From: a virus
Virus record (IMG/VR): IMGVR_UViG_3300021375_001117
Location: 1 to 52,778 of that record
Length of the DNA: 52,778 bases
Reading direction: 5' to 3' (one strand)
How positions within the stretch are numbered: position 1 is the first letter of the stretch; each line of letters starts with the position of its first letter. This document shows, in pieces, positions 1 to 7,588 of the stretch. The notes beneath the pieces were generated by a model that searched no databases, was not told the DNA's origin, and was given only the letters and a program-made list of their open reading frames with translations. The position numbers and the translations under genes are program-made.

Positions 1-1981
1 CGCCTGCCGCCCTCTTGCTTGGTGGCATACTGCTAGGAGTTATATATCCTTTGATTGTTTCTTCTTCTATCTCTACCTTAGAACCAGTACCCTTCTCGTA
101 ATCTTTTATCTCTTGTTTCCATTCTTTGTCAGCATTTGGTTGACTAAGTTTTTCATAGTTTTGCAAGTATTCAACACAACTATTTAAAAGTTTTATTACA
201 TCAAAGTAATCTTTTTTACCCACAATACTTTTGGCGGCGTCTATTACTTCGTGATTCACTACTTCTAAGTCTTTTAATTTCTTAGGATCTATTTCCTGTG
301 ACTTACGCAATAGTCTAAATACTGCTTTTACATATTCTTCTTTAAAGGCATCTTCATCGTACCCTGCTTTCATTATTGTAGCATATCTGATTGTTGCCTT
401 AAACACTTTATCAAACATCTCGTTGTAATCACTACCACCGGCAATTCTAAACTCTATCAGGTTGTTACCTGAATCTGTATCACTTTCACCTTTAAAATGT
501 ATTGAATTCATTTTACCACCGTCTATGCCTTTTGATAACATTTTCTCAAAATCTTTAAATGCCTTAGCATCTCCTCTCTTCATTCTCTCAGCATAATTTA
601 ATACACTTTGATATTGGCTTTTTGAGTAACTATTTCTAAGTCTACCAAACTCTGCTAATAAGTATTCATCACCTAACAGCAATGCCATTTTTAATTTGTT
701 TGGTTCTTGTGCCTGATTGTTTTCTGTTTCACCCTGCCAACTCATTGTGATATGCAGTCCTGTTGAACGGTTTGTGCCAAAGTTTTTTGCACTCCAGTCA
801 AATAGACTTTTCATTTCTTTGAGCATTGCTCTGGGACTGTCAAATACAGGTGATATCAATTCTGCACCAGTACCTTCATCTGCGTCAATACTGCTATCGT
901 TTTCAACCGACCAACCTGTAGTAGTATTAGTATCTCCGTAATCTCCTGACTCCGGATAGTCTGGGAATTCACTGTTATCTTTAATCCATACCATTAATTC
1001 ATCTGCAACATCTTCAATAGAGCCGCCGGCACTTCCATATTCATAACCATAATCATCGAGGAAACTGCTCATATAACTGTAGTTGTCATATATCCAATCG
1101 CTCATACTGTGGTCATCTCTTGCGGCATCTCTGGCGTCATCATCGAAGTCGTATTCATCTCTAACTGCACGGTCAAGCCATTCTAAATATTCGTCTTCGT
1201 ATTCTTCTTCTACATATTCTCTAACCCAGTTCATATAGTCCCAACCATCTTCCTCACGGTTTTCGTATTCTTTGGGATCGTTTTCTTCGAATTCTTCTTT
1301 GTATCGTTCTATTGCTTCTGAACTTGGGCCATCGCCACTATCTATAAAGTCGTTTAACCATTCTTCATCTTCTTTGACTTCTTGGACTTTATCACTCACT
1401 AAGTCGTCCAAGTATTCGTCTTGCCCTTTGCTGTACAACCAATCTTCAAAGTCTTCGTATGCTTGGTCTGGTAAATCACCATATTCGTATTCTATATCAT
1501 CTATGGACATTTCTTCTATGTCATTGCCTCCATCAGATACATTAAAGAAAAATGTTTCTGCTTCAAATCCACACTTGACTGGAGCATCTATGGCTTCTTT
1601 GCCTATTTCTTTTCTATTAAAATTAATTTCGAAAAGTTCTGCAGGCTGTTCTTTTAAATGTTTCTTAGCAAGTTTATTTGTGAGTTTTCGATATTTGTTT
1701 TTGATTGATGTTGCTTTTTTAAGTTTATATTCTAATGCTATGTCTTCTACTGTTAAATCCTTTGACTTAACAATTTCCTTTCTTTTGTTCGTGTGTTGTA
1801 CAACAACATCTTTTTCTCCTGCTGTAGAAATTACATCAACTTGGCTACCTTTCTTGTCTATTGCTTTTACAGGTTCTTTTGCATTGTCTAGTGCTTTGCT
1901 AAAGTCAGTAGGCTTATTTGTACCTGATTTTAAATCATTGTATGATGTTCCGTAACCTTCTATAACTTTTTTAAATCTCAT
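1..1981 (-). CDS. Amidoligase-like protein (COOH-NH2 ligase fold), C-terminus cut by window edge
   Basis: I read this frame by hand: it opens with ATG at 1981 and stays open to base 1, giving at least 660 residues. Seen: CGFEAE near residue 137, a very acidic segment of about 200 residues, then DSSIDADEG and GAELISPVF near 355-376, STGLHITMSW near 403-413 and LIEFRIAGG near 507. These match the order of Amidoligase_2 motifs (GxExE, DxS...GxExxSP, TGxHxH-like, ExR). The family ligates amines to carboxylates with ATP. The second histidine of the TGxHxH motif is replaced (TGLHITM), so activity is not assured. The start overlaps the stop of the upstream gene (ATGA). Substrate and role are unknown; a virion-associated peptide or protein modifier is inference. 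Confidence 0.72.
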   Translation of the reverse strand, partial: MRFKKVIEGYGTSYNDLKSGTNKPTDFSKALDNAKEPVKAIDKKGSQVDVISTAGEKDVVVQHTNKRKEIVKSKDLTVEDIALEYKLKKATSIKNKYRKLTNKLAKKHLKEQPAELFEINFNRKEIGKEAIDAPVKCGFEAETFFFNVSDGGNDIEEMSIDDIEYEYGDLPDQAYEDFEDWLYSKGQDEYLDDLVSDKVQEVKEDEEWLNDFIDSGDGPSSEAIERYKEEFEENDPKEYENREEDGWDYMNWVREYVEEEYEDEYLEWLDRAVRDEYDFDDDARDAARDDHSMSDWIYDNYSYMSSFLDDYGYEYGSAGGSIEDVADELMVWIKDNSEFPDYPESGDYGDTNTTTGWSVENDSSIDADEGTGAELISPVFDSPRAMLKEMKSLFDWSAKNFGTNRSTGLHITMSWQGETENNQAQEPNKLKMALLLGDEYLLAEFGRLRNSYSKSQYQSVLNYAERMKRGDAKAFKDFEKMLSKGIDGGKMNSIHFKGESDTDSGNNLIEFRIAGGSDYNEMFDKVFKATIRYATIMKAGYDEDAFKEEYVKAVFRLLRKSQEIDPKKLKDLEVVNHEVIDAAKSIVGKKDYFDVIKLLNSCVEYLQNYEKLSQPNADKEWKQEIKDYEKGTGSKVEIEEETIKGYITPSSMPPSKRAAG

Positions 1982-2256
1982 CGACGTCTAGCCTTATTCA
2001 TACTTTGTACTCTTCTACTTGCTGGATTAATACGTTTTGTTCTTTGTGCCCTTCTCATCATTCTAGGACCCATTCTTCTTCTAGTCTTGTTAAGTGTAAT
2101 TCTTTTTTTGATATCAGGTGGTGCACTACATTGGCTTGCTTTTGATACAAGCCTACCCTTGCGCCTTCCACTAGTGCAACGAACCTTTTTGACAACTGTG
2201 TTTCCTTTCCTTGCCCAAACAATTCTTGCTTCTTTTATTATATCTTCTACTATCAT
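1978..2256 (-). CDS. Small highly basic protein, 92 aa
   Basis: I choose the ATG at 2256 (MIVEDIIKEARIVW...) because it overlaps the stop of the upstream gene in an ATGA arrangement; an upstream in-frame start at 2331 would run deep into that gene. The C-terminal two thirds are extremely rich in Arg and Lys (RRRMGPRMMRRAQRTKR) with two cysteines in the middle (VRCTSG, SQCSAPP). Similar small basic proteins occur in marine T4-like phages without known function. Nucleic-acid binding, for example as a packaged internal protein, is an inference from charge only. Confidence 0.6.
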   Translation of the reverse strand: MIVEDIIKEARIVWARKGNTVVKKVRCTSGRRKGRLVSKASQCSAPPDIKKRITLNKTRRRMGPRMMRRAQRTKRINPASRRVQSMNKARRR

Positions 2257-2504
2257 ATTCCTCTTGTGAGTAATGCTACTACTATTGCAAGTAAGGTAGT
2301 AAATACTCCTCCCATAATACCTATAAGCCAATTCTCTACTTTATCGAATCGTTGCTTACTTTCTATTTTTAAGGATTTGACGTCTTGTATTAATTGGTCA
2401 ATCCTTAACATATCTGTCAAAATCTGTGTCGTTAACGGATCATTCTTTACTAACTCTGAGGTTACAGTAACTTCGTTATCCGGTTCATTATCTTTTGTTG
2501 ACAT
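2253..2504 (-). CDS. Holin-like / XhlA-like small membrane protein
   Basis: 83 residues: a soluble N-terminus, a heptad-like coiled-coil stretch (about 28-55, LIQDVKSLKIESKQRFDKV), then one hydrophobic segment (about 58-79, WLIGIMGGVFTTLLAIVVAL) ending in a short basic tail. This layout is that of haemolysin XhlA-type proteins and some class III holins or spanin-like partners. It overlaps genes on both sides (2488-2504 and 2253-2256), so it is translated as part of the late transcript that starts at 2901. No endolysin is visible in this window, so a lysis role is only plausible. Confidence 0.5.
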   Translation of the reverse strand: MSTKDNEPDNEVTVTSELVKNDPLTTQILTDMLRIDQLIQDVKSLKIESKQRFDKVENWLIGIMGGVFTTLLAIVVALLTRGI

Positions 2505-2901
2505 TTTGCACCTTTAAAATTTCTGTGTTTACGCCCTTACCCTGAGTTTTTATAACTCCTCCTGCGAGTACTGTTTTATCAAAAATTTCTGACAGCATCT
2601 CTTCGGAGTATAATCCTGTTAGGTCATACGCAAACTTTAATACCCATCCTGAACACTTAAACTTTTTAGATCCAAAGAAATCTAATTTGTTATCTTTAGC
2701 ATTGATTGGCATTCCTATCATTACAGGTTGCCCTCTTAATCCTAACATCTGTATAATGCTTTCTAAATCTTTTCTAGACTTAGAACGAAAATTCTCAGAT
2801 GGTCTAAGATTAAGTTTTGTATACAATGTAAAGAATTCTAAATTAGTATCTGGGTTTTCCAAATCATAATCAGTTAGTGTTGTATTCAAAACTGTATTCA
2901 T
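2488..2901 (-). CDS. Hypothetical protein, 137 aa, leaderless late gene
   Basis: I do not recognise the family. The protein is soluble, with no membrane segment; a motif-like LGLRGQPVMIGMPINAKDNK lies in the middle. The ATG at 2901 is preceded directly by the late promoter octamer GATAAATA and five bases (CTGTT), with no Shine-Dalgarno site, so it heads a late transcription unit that continues into the holin-like, basic and amidoligase-like genes through short overlaps. Confidence 0.6.
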   Translation of the reverse strand: MNTVLNTTLTDYDLENPDTNLEFFTLYTKLNLRPSENFRSKSRKDLESIIQMLGLRGQPVMIGMPINAKDNKLDFFGSKKFKCSGWVLKFAYDLTGLYSEEMLSEIFDKTVLAGGVIKTQGKGVNTEILKVQNVNKR

Positions 2902-2906
2902 AACAG

Positions 2907-2914
2907 TATTTATC
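2907..2914 (-). promoter_or_regulatory. Late promoter, leaderless type
   Basis: GATAAATA on the minus strand, 5 bp (CTGTT) before the ATG at 2901. T4-type late start-site spacing puts +1 on the A of ATG. Confidence 0.75.
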
Positions 2915-2940
2915 TATTTGCGTTTCGATGTTGCAGTCAA

Positions 2941-2966
2941 AAGAAAACCGGGACTGGCCCGGTTCT
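2941..2966 (-). terminator. Intrinsic terminator after the 2984-3328 gene
   Basis: On the minus strand AACCGGG / CCCGGTT form a 7-bp stem around a 5-base loop, followed by TTCTTTT. It ends the transcript of the small structural gene just upstream. Confidence 0.8.
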
Positions 2967-2983
2967 CTAAATCTATAACTAGA

Positions 2984-3328
2984 TTAAGTTTGTAATACAA
3001 ACCCTGTTTCTGTTACTGCTGATGCCTCACAATTTGCTGTATCGGCTCCGACAGATCCGCCTAAGGCTCTAATATTCGCCTGTAAGTTTGTTGCTGTCCA
3101 GTCGCTGTTTGCTATTGCTACTGAGAAGTTTGAAGCATTTGCGTGATGATTAAATATCACTGCTGTTCCTCTTTGCTCAATAACTTGTCTAACTTCTTCT
3201 AAAGAGTTAGCATTAGCACCGTTATAACCTGCAACTAATGTATCGGCGTTTTCAACTAAAAAGAATGATAAAACACCGTCTAGACTTTGAAAGTCAGTAG
3301 TGCTACCACCTGCTCTTACTTGTGCCAT
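2984..3328 (-). CDS. Small abundant virion structural protein (MAQ family, copy 2)
   Basis: I choose the ATG at 3328 (MAQVRAGGSTTDFQSL), 114 residues, because AGGAG lies nine bases upstream; the longer start at 3346 would place the Shine-Dalgarno site inside the gene. The protein is rich in Ala, Asn, Ser and Gly, without membrane segments, and resembles small abundant structural proteins of marine T4-like phages. It has its own late promoter, a leader hairpin and a strong terminator, as expected for a highly expressed virion component. It shares the MAQ start and an almost identical ribosome-binding region with the gene upstream. Exact location in the virion is unknown. Confidence 0.65.
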   Translation of the reverse strand: MAQVRAGGSTTDFQSLDGVLSFFLVENADTLVAGYNGANANSLEEVRQVIEQRGTAVIFNHHANASNFSVAIANSDWTATNLQANIRALGGSVGADTANCEASAVTETGFVLQT

Positions 3329-3347
3329 TTTATTTCTCCTAATCAAT

Positions 3348-3363
3348 GAGCATTCTACTGCTC
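3348..3363 (-). promoter_or_regulatory. 5' leader hairpin
   Basis: GAGCA / TGCTC stem with a 6-base loop, three bases after the predicted late start site at 3366 and just before the AGGAG site of the structural gene at 3328. Probably protects the mRNA or keeps the ribosome site open (inference). Confidence 0.45.
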
Positions 3364-3371
3364 TATATACT

Positions 3372-3379
3372 TATTTATC
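3372..3379 (-). promoter_or_regulatory. Late promoter with leader
   Basis: GATAAATA on the minus strand; the sixth base downstream is A (3366), the predicted +1. Leader of about 38 bases with AGGAG. Confidence 0.7.
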
Positions 3380-3388
3380 TTTAGTCAT

Positions 3389-3418
3389 AAAAAAAAGGAG
3401 ACCGAAGCCTCCCTTTAA
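3389..3418 (-). terminator. Strong intrinsic terminator with UUCG tetraloop
   Basis: On the minus strand AAGGGAGGC-TTCG-GTCTCCTTT forms a 9-bp stem (two G-T pairs) with a C(UUCG)G loop followed by a T run. It ends the gene at 3438-3806. It partly covers the region just upstream of the next late promoter. Confidence 0.88.
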
Positions 3419-3437
3419 ATTTTATAAAAACTAGTTC

Positions 3438-3806
3438 TTATAGGTCGAAAGCCGCTACTGTTACTGCTGACATTGTGATGCCATCTGTATCAGTAAGTGC
3501 TTGTACAACGTCTTCTAAGTGAGCCGCTAGGGTTTCACTGTTAGATCCGTCATAAGTATCAGTACCGTGTGTACCTTCAAAAAGAACTTTCATTCCTTGT
3601 CCAGTTCCACCTGTATTATCTACCGCGCCTATAGCCACTGGTGTTAGACCTTCATTCATAATTGCTTTAATTATAACGTCAACCCCACCGTCAGCGGCAA
3701 GTTTTGCTGTAGCATCAACACCGAAGTCTAACTGAATACCTGCTAAAGGTAAACCGTTGTAATGACCTGGCTTAACTACACTACCTGTTGCTTTTGATTG
3801 TGCCAT
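3438..3806 (-). CDS. Small abundant virion structural protein (MAQ family, copy 1)
   Basis: 122 residues starting MAQSKATGSVVKPGHYN, rich in Gly, Ala, Thr and Asp, no membrane segment. The ATG at 3806 follows GGAG by nine bases. It is a single-gene unit: perfect late promoter TATAAATA upstream and a UUCG terminator downstream. Expression signals and composition indicate an abundant virion protein such as a head decoration or fibre component (inference). Sequence similarity to its neighbour beyond the N-terminus is weak, so they may be distant paralogues or only share expression signals. Confidence 0.65.
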   Translation of the reverse strand: MAQSKATGSVVKPGHYNGLPLAGIQLDFGVDATAKLAADGGVDVIIKAIMNEGLTPVAIGAVDNTGGTGQGMKVLFEGTHGTDTYDGSNSETLAAHLEDVVQALTDTDGITMSAVTVAAFDL

Positions 3807-3836
3807 TTTATTTCTCCAATAAATGTTTGTTACAAG

Positions 3837-3844
3837 TATTTATA
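3837..3844 (-). promoter_or_regulatory. Late promoter, perfect TATAAATA
   Basis: TATAAATA on the minus strand, identical to the T4 late consensus; predicted +1 is A at 3831, giving a 25-base leader with GGAG. Confidence 0.82.
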
Positions 3845-3881
3845 CTTTCTAAGGATTTTTTCGGGGGTTATTTGTAAGATT

Positions 3882-4532
3882 TTATCTTTGGTATTGAGGT
3901 CTATTCTTTAACGAGTTTTTGCTATAGTCTTTAATACCTCTAGAAATTGCTCCTACTCCTGGTATCTTTCCTGCATCTCTCATTACTGCATTTGCTAAAT
4001 CTTTACCAGCCGCCGCACCACCGGCAACTGATCCAGTGGACATAGCAGAGCCTATGCCTTGTATTGCTTTACCAGTATCGGTATCTCCTATAACATCGCC
4101 TATTGTTCTATCTCTATAGTAACGTGGATCTCTTAATGTTCTACCATCAGAACCACGCCTAAACCCACCATCAGATGTGTTGCCTTGACCTGTGATGTTT
4201 TGCATTCTTCTATCTGTTTCAGCCTGAGCCTTTTTGGTAATATCTTTAAGGTCTTGTTTTAACTCGCTCCAAGTTGAATCTTGGTTAAGTTGAGTAACAA
4301 TATCTGTTCCTCTCATACTTTTTGTGTCTAAATCAATACCTTTTGATCTTAATATCATACCTGTTCTTTCTTGGGCAAGACCTACCACTGTGGGTTCATC
4401 CGCAGTTGGATCCTGCGTTCTTACTATTTGATATTGTTGAGTAAACAGTCTTTGATATTCAGGGTATTGGTTGAATAACTGAAAAATATCCCTTATTGCT
4501 TCTGCTTCTTTTAAAATCTGCTCTATTAACAT
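3882..4532 (-). CDS. Hypothetical protein, 216 aa
   Basis: Not recognised. The N-terminal half is helical and charged (LIEQILKEAEAIRDIFQLF at the start); the middle is polar and Gly/Arg-rich (GGFRRGSDGRTLRDPRYYR); the C-terminal part has a Gly/Ala-rich segment around 165-180. It is a late gene: the start codon sits 5 bp after GATAAATA. A virion or injected protein is possible from its expression class only. Confidence 0.55.
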   Translation of the reverse strand: MLIEQILKEAEAIRDIFQLFNQYPEYQRLFTQQYQIVRTQDPTADEPTVVGLAQERTGMILRSKGIDLDTKSMRGTDIVTQLNQDSTWSELKQDLKDITKKAQAETDRRMQNITGQGNTSDGGFRRGSDGRTLRDPRYYRDRTIGDVIGDTDTGKAIQGIGSAMSTGSVAGGAAAGKDLANAVMRDAGKIPGVGAISRGIKDYSKNSLKNRPQYQR

Positions 4533-4537
4533 AACTA

Positions 4538-4545
4538 TATTTATC
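4538..4545 (-). promoter_or_regulatory. Late promoter, leaderless type
   Basis: GATAAATA then TAGTT then ATG at 4532 (minus strand). No Shine-Dalgarno site. Confidence 0.72.
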
Positions 4546-5681
4546 TATTTTTTATTTCTTCCCAATGCCCAGTATGTACCTATTGCCGCTAAACTACCGG
4601 CAGTTTTAGGTTTAATTCTTCCTTTTGTTACTTTTGGTAGAACTTTTGCCGCGGCATACCCTGCCACACCTGCGGCGGCTAATTTTTTAAACGTGCTTCT
4701 TTTTTCTGGATTAGTAAGTTCTGTTTCATCAGCACCAGGTATAATAAACTTCTTCTGTTTGGCTAAAGTCATTAATGGCGTATATATCTCTCCGCCTAAT
4801 CCTCTTGCTCTAACGGCGTGTAATAATCTAGTTACCGCCAATTGCTTTTGTCTGTATTTTACTTTGTTAAAGTCTTGTACAATTCTGCGTACTGCTTTGT
4901 ATGAACTGTCTACTATCAATTGATTCTCTAATCTCACAAAGTAAGTTCTAGCAAAATCATCTAATCCCATAGCACCTCTAGATAGTTTTCTCATAAAGTC
5001 CATAAACATTCTATCATTAAAAAGTATTCTATCCTTCATATTTGAAGAATCTTTTATAGAGTTTTTTGAATGTTTTAAGGCGTGTACTAGCATATACAAG
5101 TCATTGTTATTACTTCTAGCCTGTCTAAAGTTGTTAAACTTTATAGTGTCTTTGGCATATTGCCTAGCAAAGTTCTTGTACGAATCTGTTTGACTCATCA
5201 TATATAATGTAATTGTGTACAAATAAATCAAGTCTTTAATATCTTTGAAGTCAAAACTTTTGAAGTTCCTTGTACGTCTATACAATCTACTTTCATTTAG
5301 TTCATCTATAAATTTATACTGGTTTGATTCTATAACAGAACTTTGTTGTGCCTGTACAGGAAAATATGCTGGTAAGTGTGTTTTACCCATTTCTCTTGCT
5401 TTTTCTAGCCTGTGATTGCCGTCTATAACACTTCTTTTATTTGGTGCAATCACAATAGGCTCAGATAAATCTGCTTGGTCAATATCATTAGTATCTATAA
5501 TTCTGTTGTAAGGATCTTCGCCACCTAATCCAGACAAAGGATATTCGTTGATTAACTTCCAATTATTATTTCGTATGTCATTAATCATCTCTGGAATGTG
5601 TATTCCATCATCCCAATCGTGAAGTTTATTCATCAATTCAAGCATTTCAGGGCCGGTCATTGTAAGTGGATAACTACTCAT
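4545..5681 (-). CDS. ParB/sulfiredoxin-like domain protein, 378 aa
   Basis: The N-terminal 110 residues contain PIVIAPNKRSVIDGNHRLEK and KTHLPAYF, the DGNHRL signature of the ParB/Srx fold (nucleotide-binding and sometimes nuclease or kinase activity). Residues 130-300 are a helical basic region without a recognised family; the last 60 residues are Ala/Gly-rich and weakly hydrophobic (AAAGVAGYAAAKVLPKV). The gene starts 5 bp after a late promoter. ParB-like domains are common in phage proteins with roles from DNA processing to virion modification; which applies here is unknown. Confidence 0.6.
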   Translation of the reverse strand: MSSYPLTMTGPEMLELMNKLHDWDDGIHIPEMINDIRNNNWKLINEYPLSGLGGEDPYNRIIDTNDIDQADLSEPIVIAPNKRSVIDGNHRLEKAREMGKTHLPAYFPVQAQQSSVIESNQYKFIDELNESRLYRRTRNFKSFDFKDIKDLIYLYTITLYMMSQTDSYKNFARQYAKDTIKFNNFRQARSNNNDLYMLVHALKHSKNSIKDSSNMKDRILFNDRMFMDFMRKLSRGAMGLDDFARTYFVRLENQLIVDSSYKAVRRIVQDFNKVKYRQKQLAVTRLLHAVRARGLGGEIYTPLMTLAKQKKFIIPGADETELTNPEKRSTFKKLAAAGVAGYAAAKVLPKVTKGRIKPKTAGSLAAIGTYWALGRNKK

Positions 5682-5686
5682 AACAG

Positions 5687-5694
5687 TATTTATC
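5687..5694 (-). promoter_or_regulatory. Late promoter, leaderless type
   Basis: GATAAATA, CTGTT, ATG at 5681 (minus strand): the same 13 bases as before the gene at 2901. Confidence 0.75.
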
Positions 5695-6280
5695 AGATAT
5701 CAAATTTAATTTCTGGTACTAGTACTGTTTGCTCTGGACGATATGTGTTAAGATCCACATTGAATGCTATGGTTAATCTATCTTTATTAGTCGGTGGTAC
5801 CCAATGCCATAAATCAGATTCAAATAAAACCAAGTCTCCATCTCTAACTGCTGGAGCATACACATTGTTTTGAAATGCCTTGTTTGGTGTAACTGGGTTG
5901 CGTTCTGTTAAAAATACTGTATTGTCTTTGTAGCAGTTCCGTACATATATTATACCTGATAGCCAACTACCTGGATGATTGTGAGGTGTATTAAAACTGC
6001 CGTCATTAAAATCGTTTGACCAAATTGTATTGATACGATATGCTGGCTTTTCCGGTGTATAGAACTCACACACATTGTCTATGTAGGCATATAATTTCTT
6101 TTTAATGTTGTTGGGCCACTTGTTTGGTAAGTCTAAATTTGCTTGTTTACCGTTGTGCAAGGAGACTTTTCTTTCGGTGTTGTCTTGCGATGCCAAAGTT
6201 TCAAAAAAATCTAATTCTTCATTTAAAAATGCAGAATCTTGATGAAAATACCATTTAGGGAATACCGGAGTTGCTTTCAT
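5693..6280 (-). CDS. 2-oxoglutarate/Fe(II)-dependent oxygenase
   Basis: 195 residues. The double-stranded beta-helix motifs are visible: HNHPGSWLSGIIYV near 99-112 (first metal His and following Asp/Glu region) and GDLVLFESDLWHWVPP with RLTIAFN near 148-175 (second metal His and the 2OG-binding Arg). This is the small phage-type putative 2OG-FeII oxygenase family frequent in marine T4-like phages. It could hydroxylate a protein or nucleic acid; the substrate is unknown. It needs 2-oxoglutarate, Fe(II) and O2. Start 5 bp after a late octamer. Confidence 0.8.
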   Translation of the reverse strand: MKATPVFPKWYFHQDSAFLNEELDFFETLASQDNTERKVSLHNGKQANLDLPNKWPNNIKKKLYAYIDNVCEFYTPEKPAYRINTIWSNDFNDGSFNTPHNHPGSWLSGIIYVRNCYKDNTVFLTERNPVTPNKAFQNNVYAPAVRDGDLVLFESDLWHWVPPTNKDRLTIAFNVDLNTYRPEQTVLVPEIKFDI

Positions 6281-6285
6281 AATGT

Positions 6286-6293
6286 TATTTAAG
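6286..6293 (-). promoter_or_regulatory. Late promoter (variant), leaderless type
   Basis: CTTAAATA, ACATT, ATG at 6280 (minus strand); same spacing as the consensus copies but weaker first bases. Confidence 0.55.
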
Positions 6294-6298
6294 TGTAA

Positions 6299-7588
6299 TT
6301 ACTTTTGGAAGTTGAGATTACTGAAGTCTAATCTATCTACCAGTTTGATTGCATTGCCTATTTTATCAACAGCAACAAACCCTTCTTCGCCTACTACTTC
6401 GAAACTGCCGTCTTCTGTTCTAGTAAAAGTATCCATTACTCTTAACCTAGTTAGTTTGTTTCTTAATAGTTCTTTTGCTTTGATAAGTTGTAAGTAAAGT
6501 TGATATGTGGTCATAATATCCTGAATATTATCTCTCAAAAATCTCACGCCTTCGACTTCTTTTTGAATCCATTTTTCTTTTGTAGCAGGATTTGAAACAC
6601 TATCCTCTGCGTCTTTCATTTTCTTTGTAAATCTTTGTACAAAAGTTTTAGCCATTTGTTGCGGATCCTGTGTGAACCCTGTTCCTGCTATAACACCTGC
6701 ATTGATGGCTGACATCATTTCTTGCTTCAATTTAAATCTACTGAATCCACCTTCGGACATTTCTAAGAAGTCAAACACTTTTTTATCTATGCTGTTAAAC
6801 AAGTTTTCTGATTGAGCAATAGTAAGTTCTAAGTCTTTTGATTCTTTTGCCGTTAAGTTTACCATACCACTAACATCTTTTATAGTGGCATCTCTAAACC
6901 ATACATTAGGTGTTTTTGTTAAACTGTCTGCATTAAAACCAAACTTGGCATCCATATCTTCTAATGTAGCACCTTTATATTCTGTGTGAAATACTATGCC
7001 TATTTTTGCACTCAGTATTTCATTTGCTAAATCACTTTGCTTGGGTACAGCATATATCAGTGTGTTTGGTTTAAAAATAATAAAGTCTTCACCTTTGATG
7101 TTTGCTTCTGATATATCTTTGTCAGTAAAAATTAAATCACCTTGTAACACACCTTGTATGTTTAAGTCTTGTAGATGTGTAAAAGCATATCTAAGTTTTT
7201 CTCTTAACCCTTCTTTGCTGATGTTTTCGCCTTTTTGCATTACATCTGCGTGATACTCTTCTATGTCTGATAGACTTTTATTAAGTTTAGGGTTTTTGTT
7301 AAACACACCTTTGGTACCAACAAAGAATTTACCGTCTGCTGGATCCGTGCCTACAAAGACTGCAGGACTACCATCCCATTTGGTTGTGATATTCATTCCT
7401 GATGCGGAACTTCCTTTGAGCATATTGTACAAAGAATTTAGATAGTTGATACTGTCTTTTGCTCCTTGGTATCCTTCTTTGTAAATTAAATCTTCTAAGT
7501 GAGTTAAATGTGTATTCTTGCCTTCTAGTAAAAGATGTTCGAATACAAGTGTTCTAACCACTTTCTTTTTTATTTCTGTGAGTTTCAT
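6299..7588 (-). CDS. Ligase-like covalent nucleotidyltransferase (KxDG family), 429 aa
   Basis: Contains ITTKWDGSPAVFVG near residue 68, matching motif I (KxDG) of DNA/RNA ligases and capping enzymes, followed by GKFFVGTKGVF (motif III-like), VLQGDLIF near 145 and EDFIIFKPNTLIYAV (motif IV/V region). This resembles a protein family common in marine T4-like phages that is usually left as a DUF. The lysine would be the AMP/GMP acceptor. The C-terminal half is helical and unrelated to classical OB domains. It begins where the downstream large gene pair is translated; ATG at 7588 overlaps the stop of the next gene. Polynucleotide ligation is likely by homology of motifs but untested. Confidence 0.62.
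   Translation of the reverse strand: MKLTEIKKKVVRTLVFEHLLLEGKNTHLTHLEDLIYKEGYQGAKDSINYLNSLYNMLKGSSASGMNITTKWDGSPAVFVGTDPADGKFFVGTKGVFNKNPKLNKSLSDIEEYHADVMQKGENISKEGLREKLRYAFTHLQDLNIQGVLQGDLIFTDKDISEANIKGEDFIIFKPNTLIYAVPKQSDLANEILSAKIGIVFHTEYKGATLEDMDAKFGFNADSLTKTPNVWFRDATIKDVSGMVNLTAKESKDLELTIAQSENLFNSIDKKVFDFLEMSEGGFSRFKLKQEMMSAINAGVIAGTGFTQDPQQMAKTFVQRFTKKMKDAEDSVSNPATKEKWIQKEVEGVRFLRDNIQDIMTTYQLYLQLIKAKELLRNKLTRLRVMDTFTRTEDGSFEVVGEEGFVAVDKIGNAIKLVDRLDFSNLNFQK

Noticed and set aside
1272-1955. Long plus-strand open frame of 227 codons
   Set aside because: Antisense shadow of the amidoligase-like gene; Ser-rich, no ribosome site, and the minus frame has recognisable motifs.
2257-2331. Upstream start (2331) for the basic protein
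   Set aside because: Would overlap most of the membrane segment of the holin-like gene; ATGA overlap at 2256 is the pattern of this genome.
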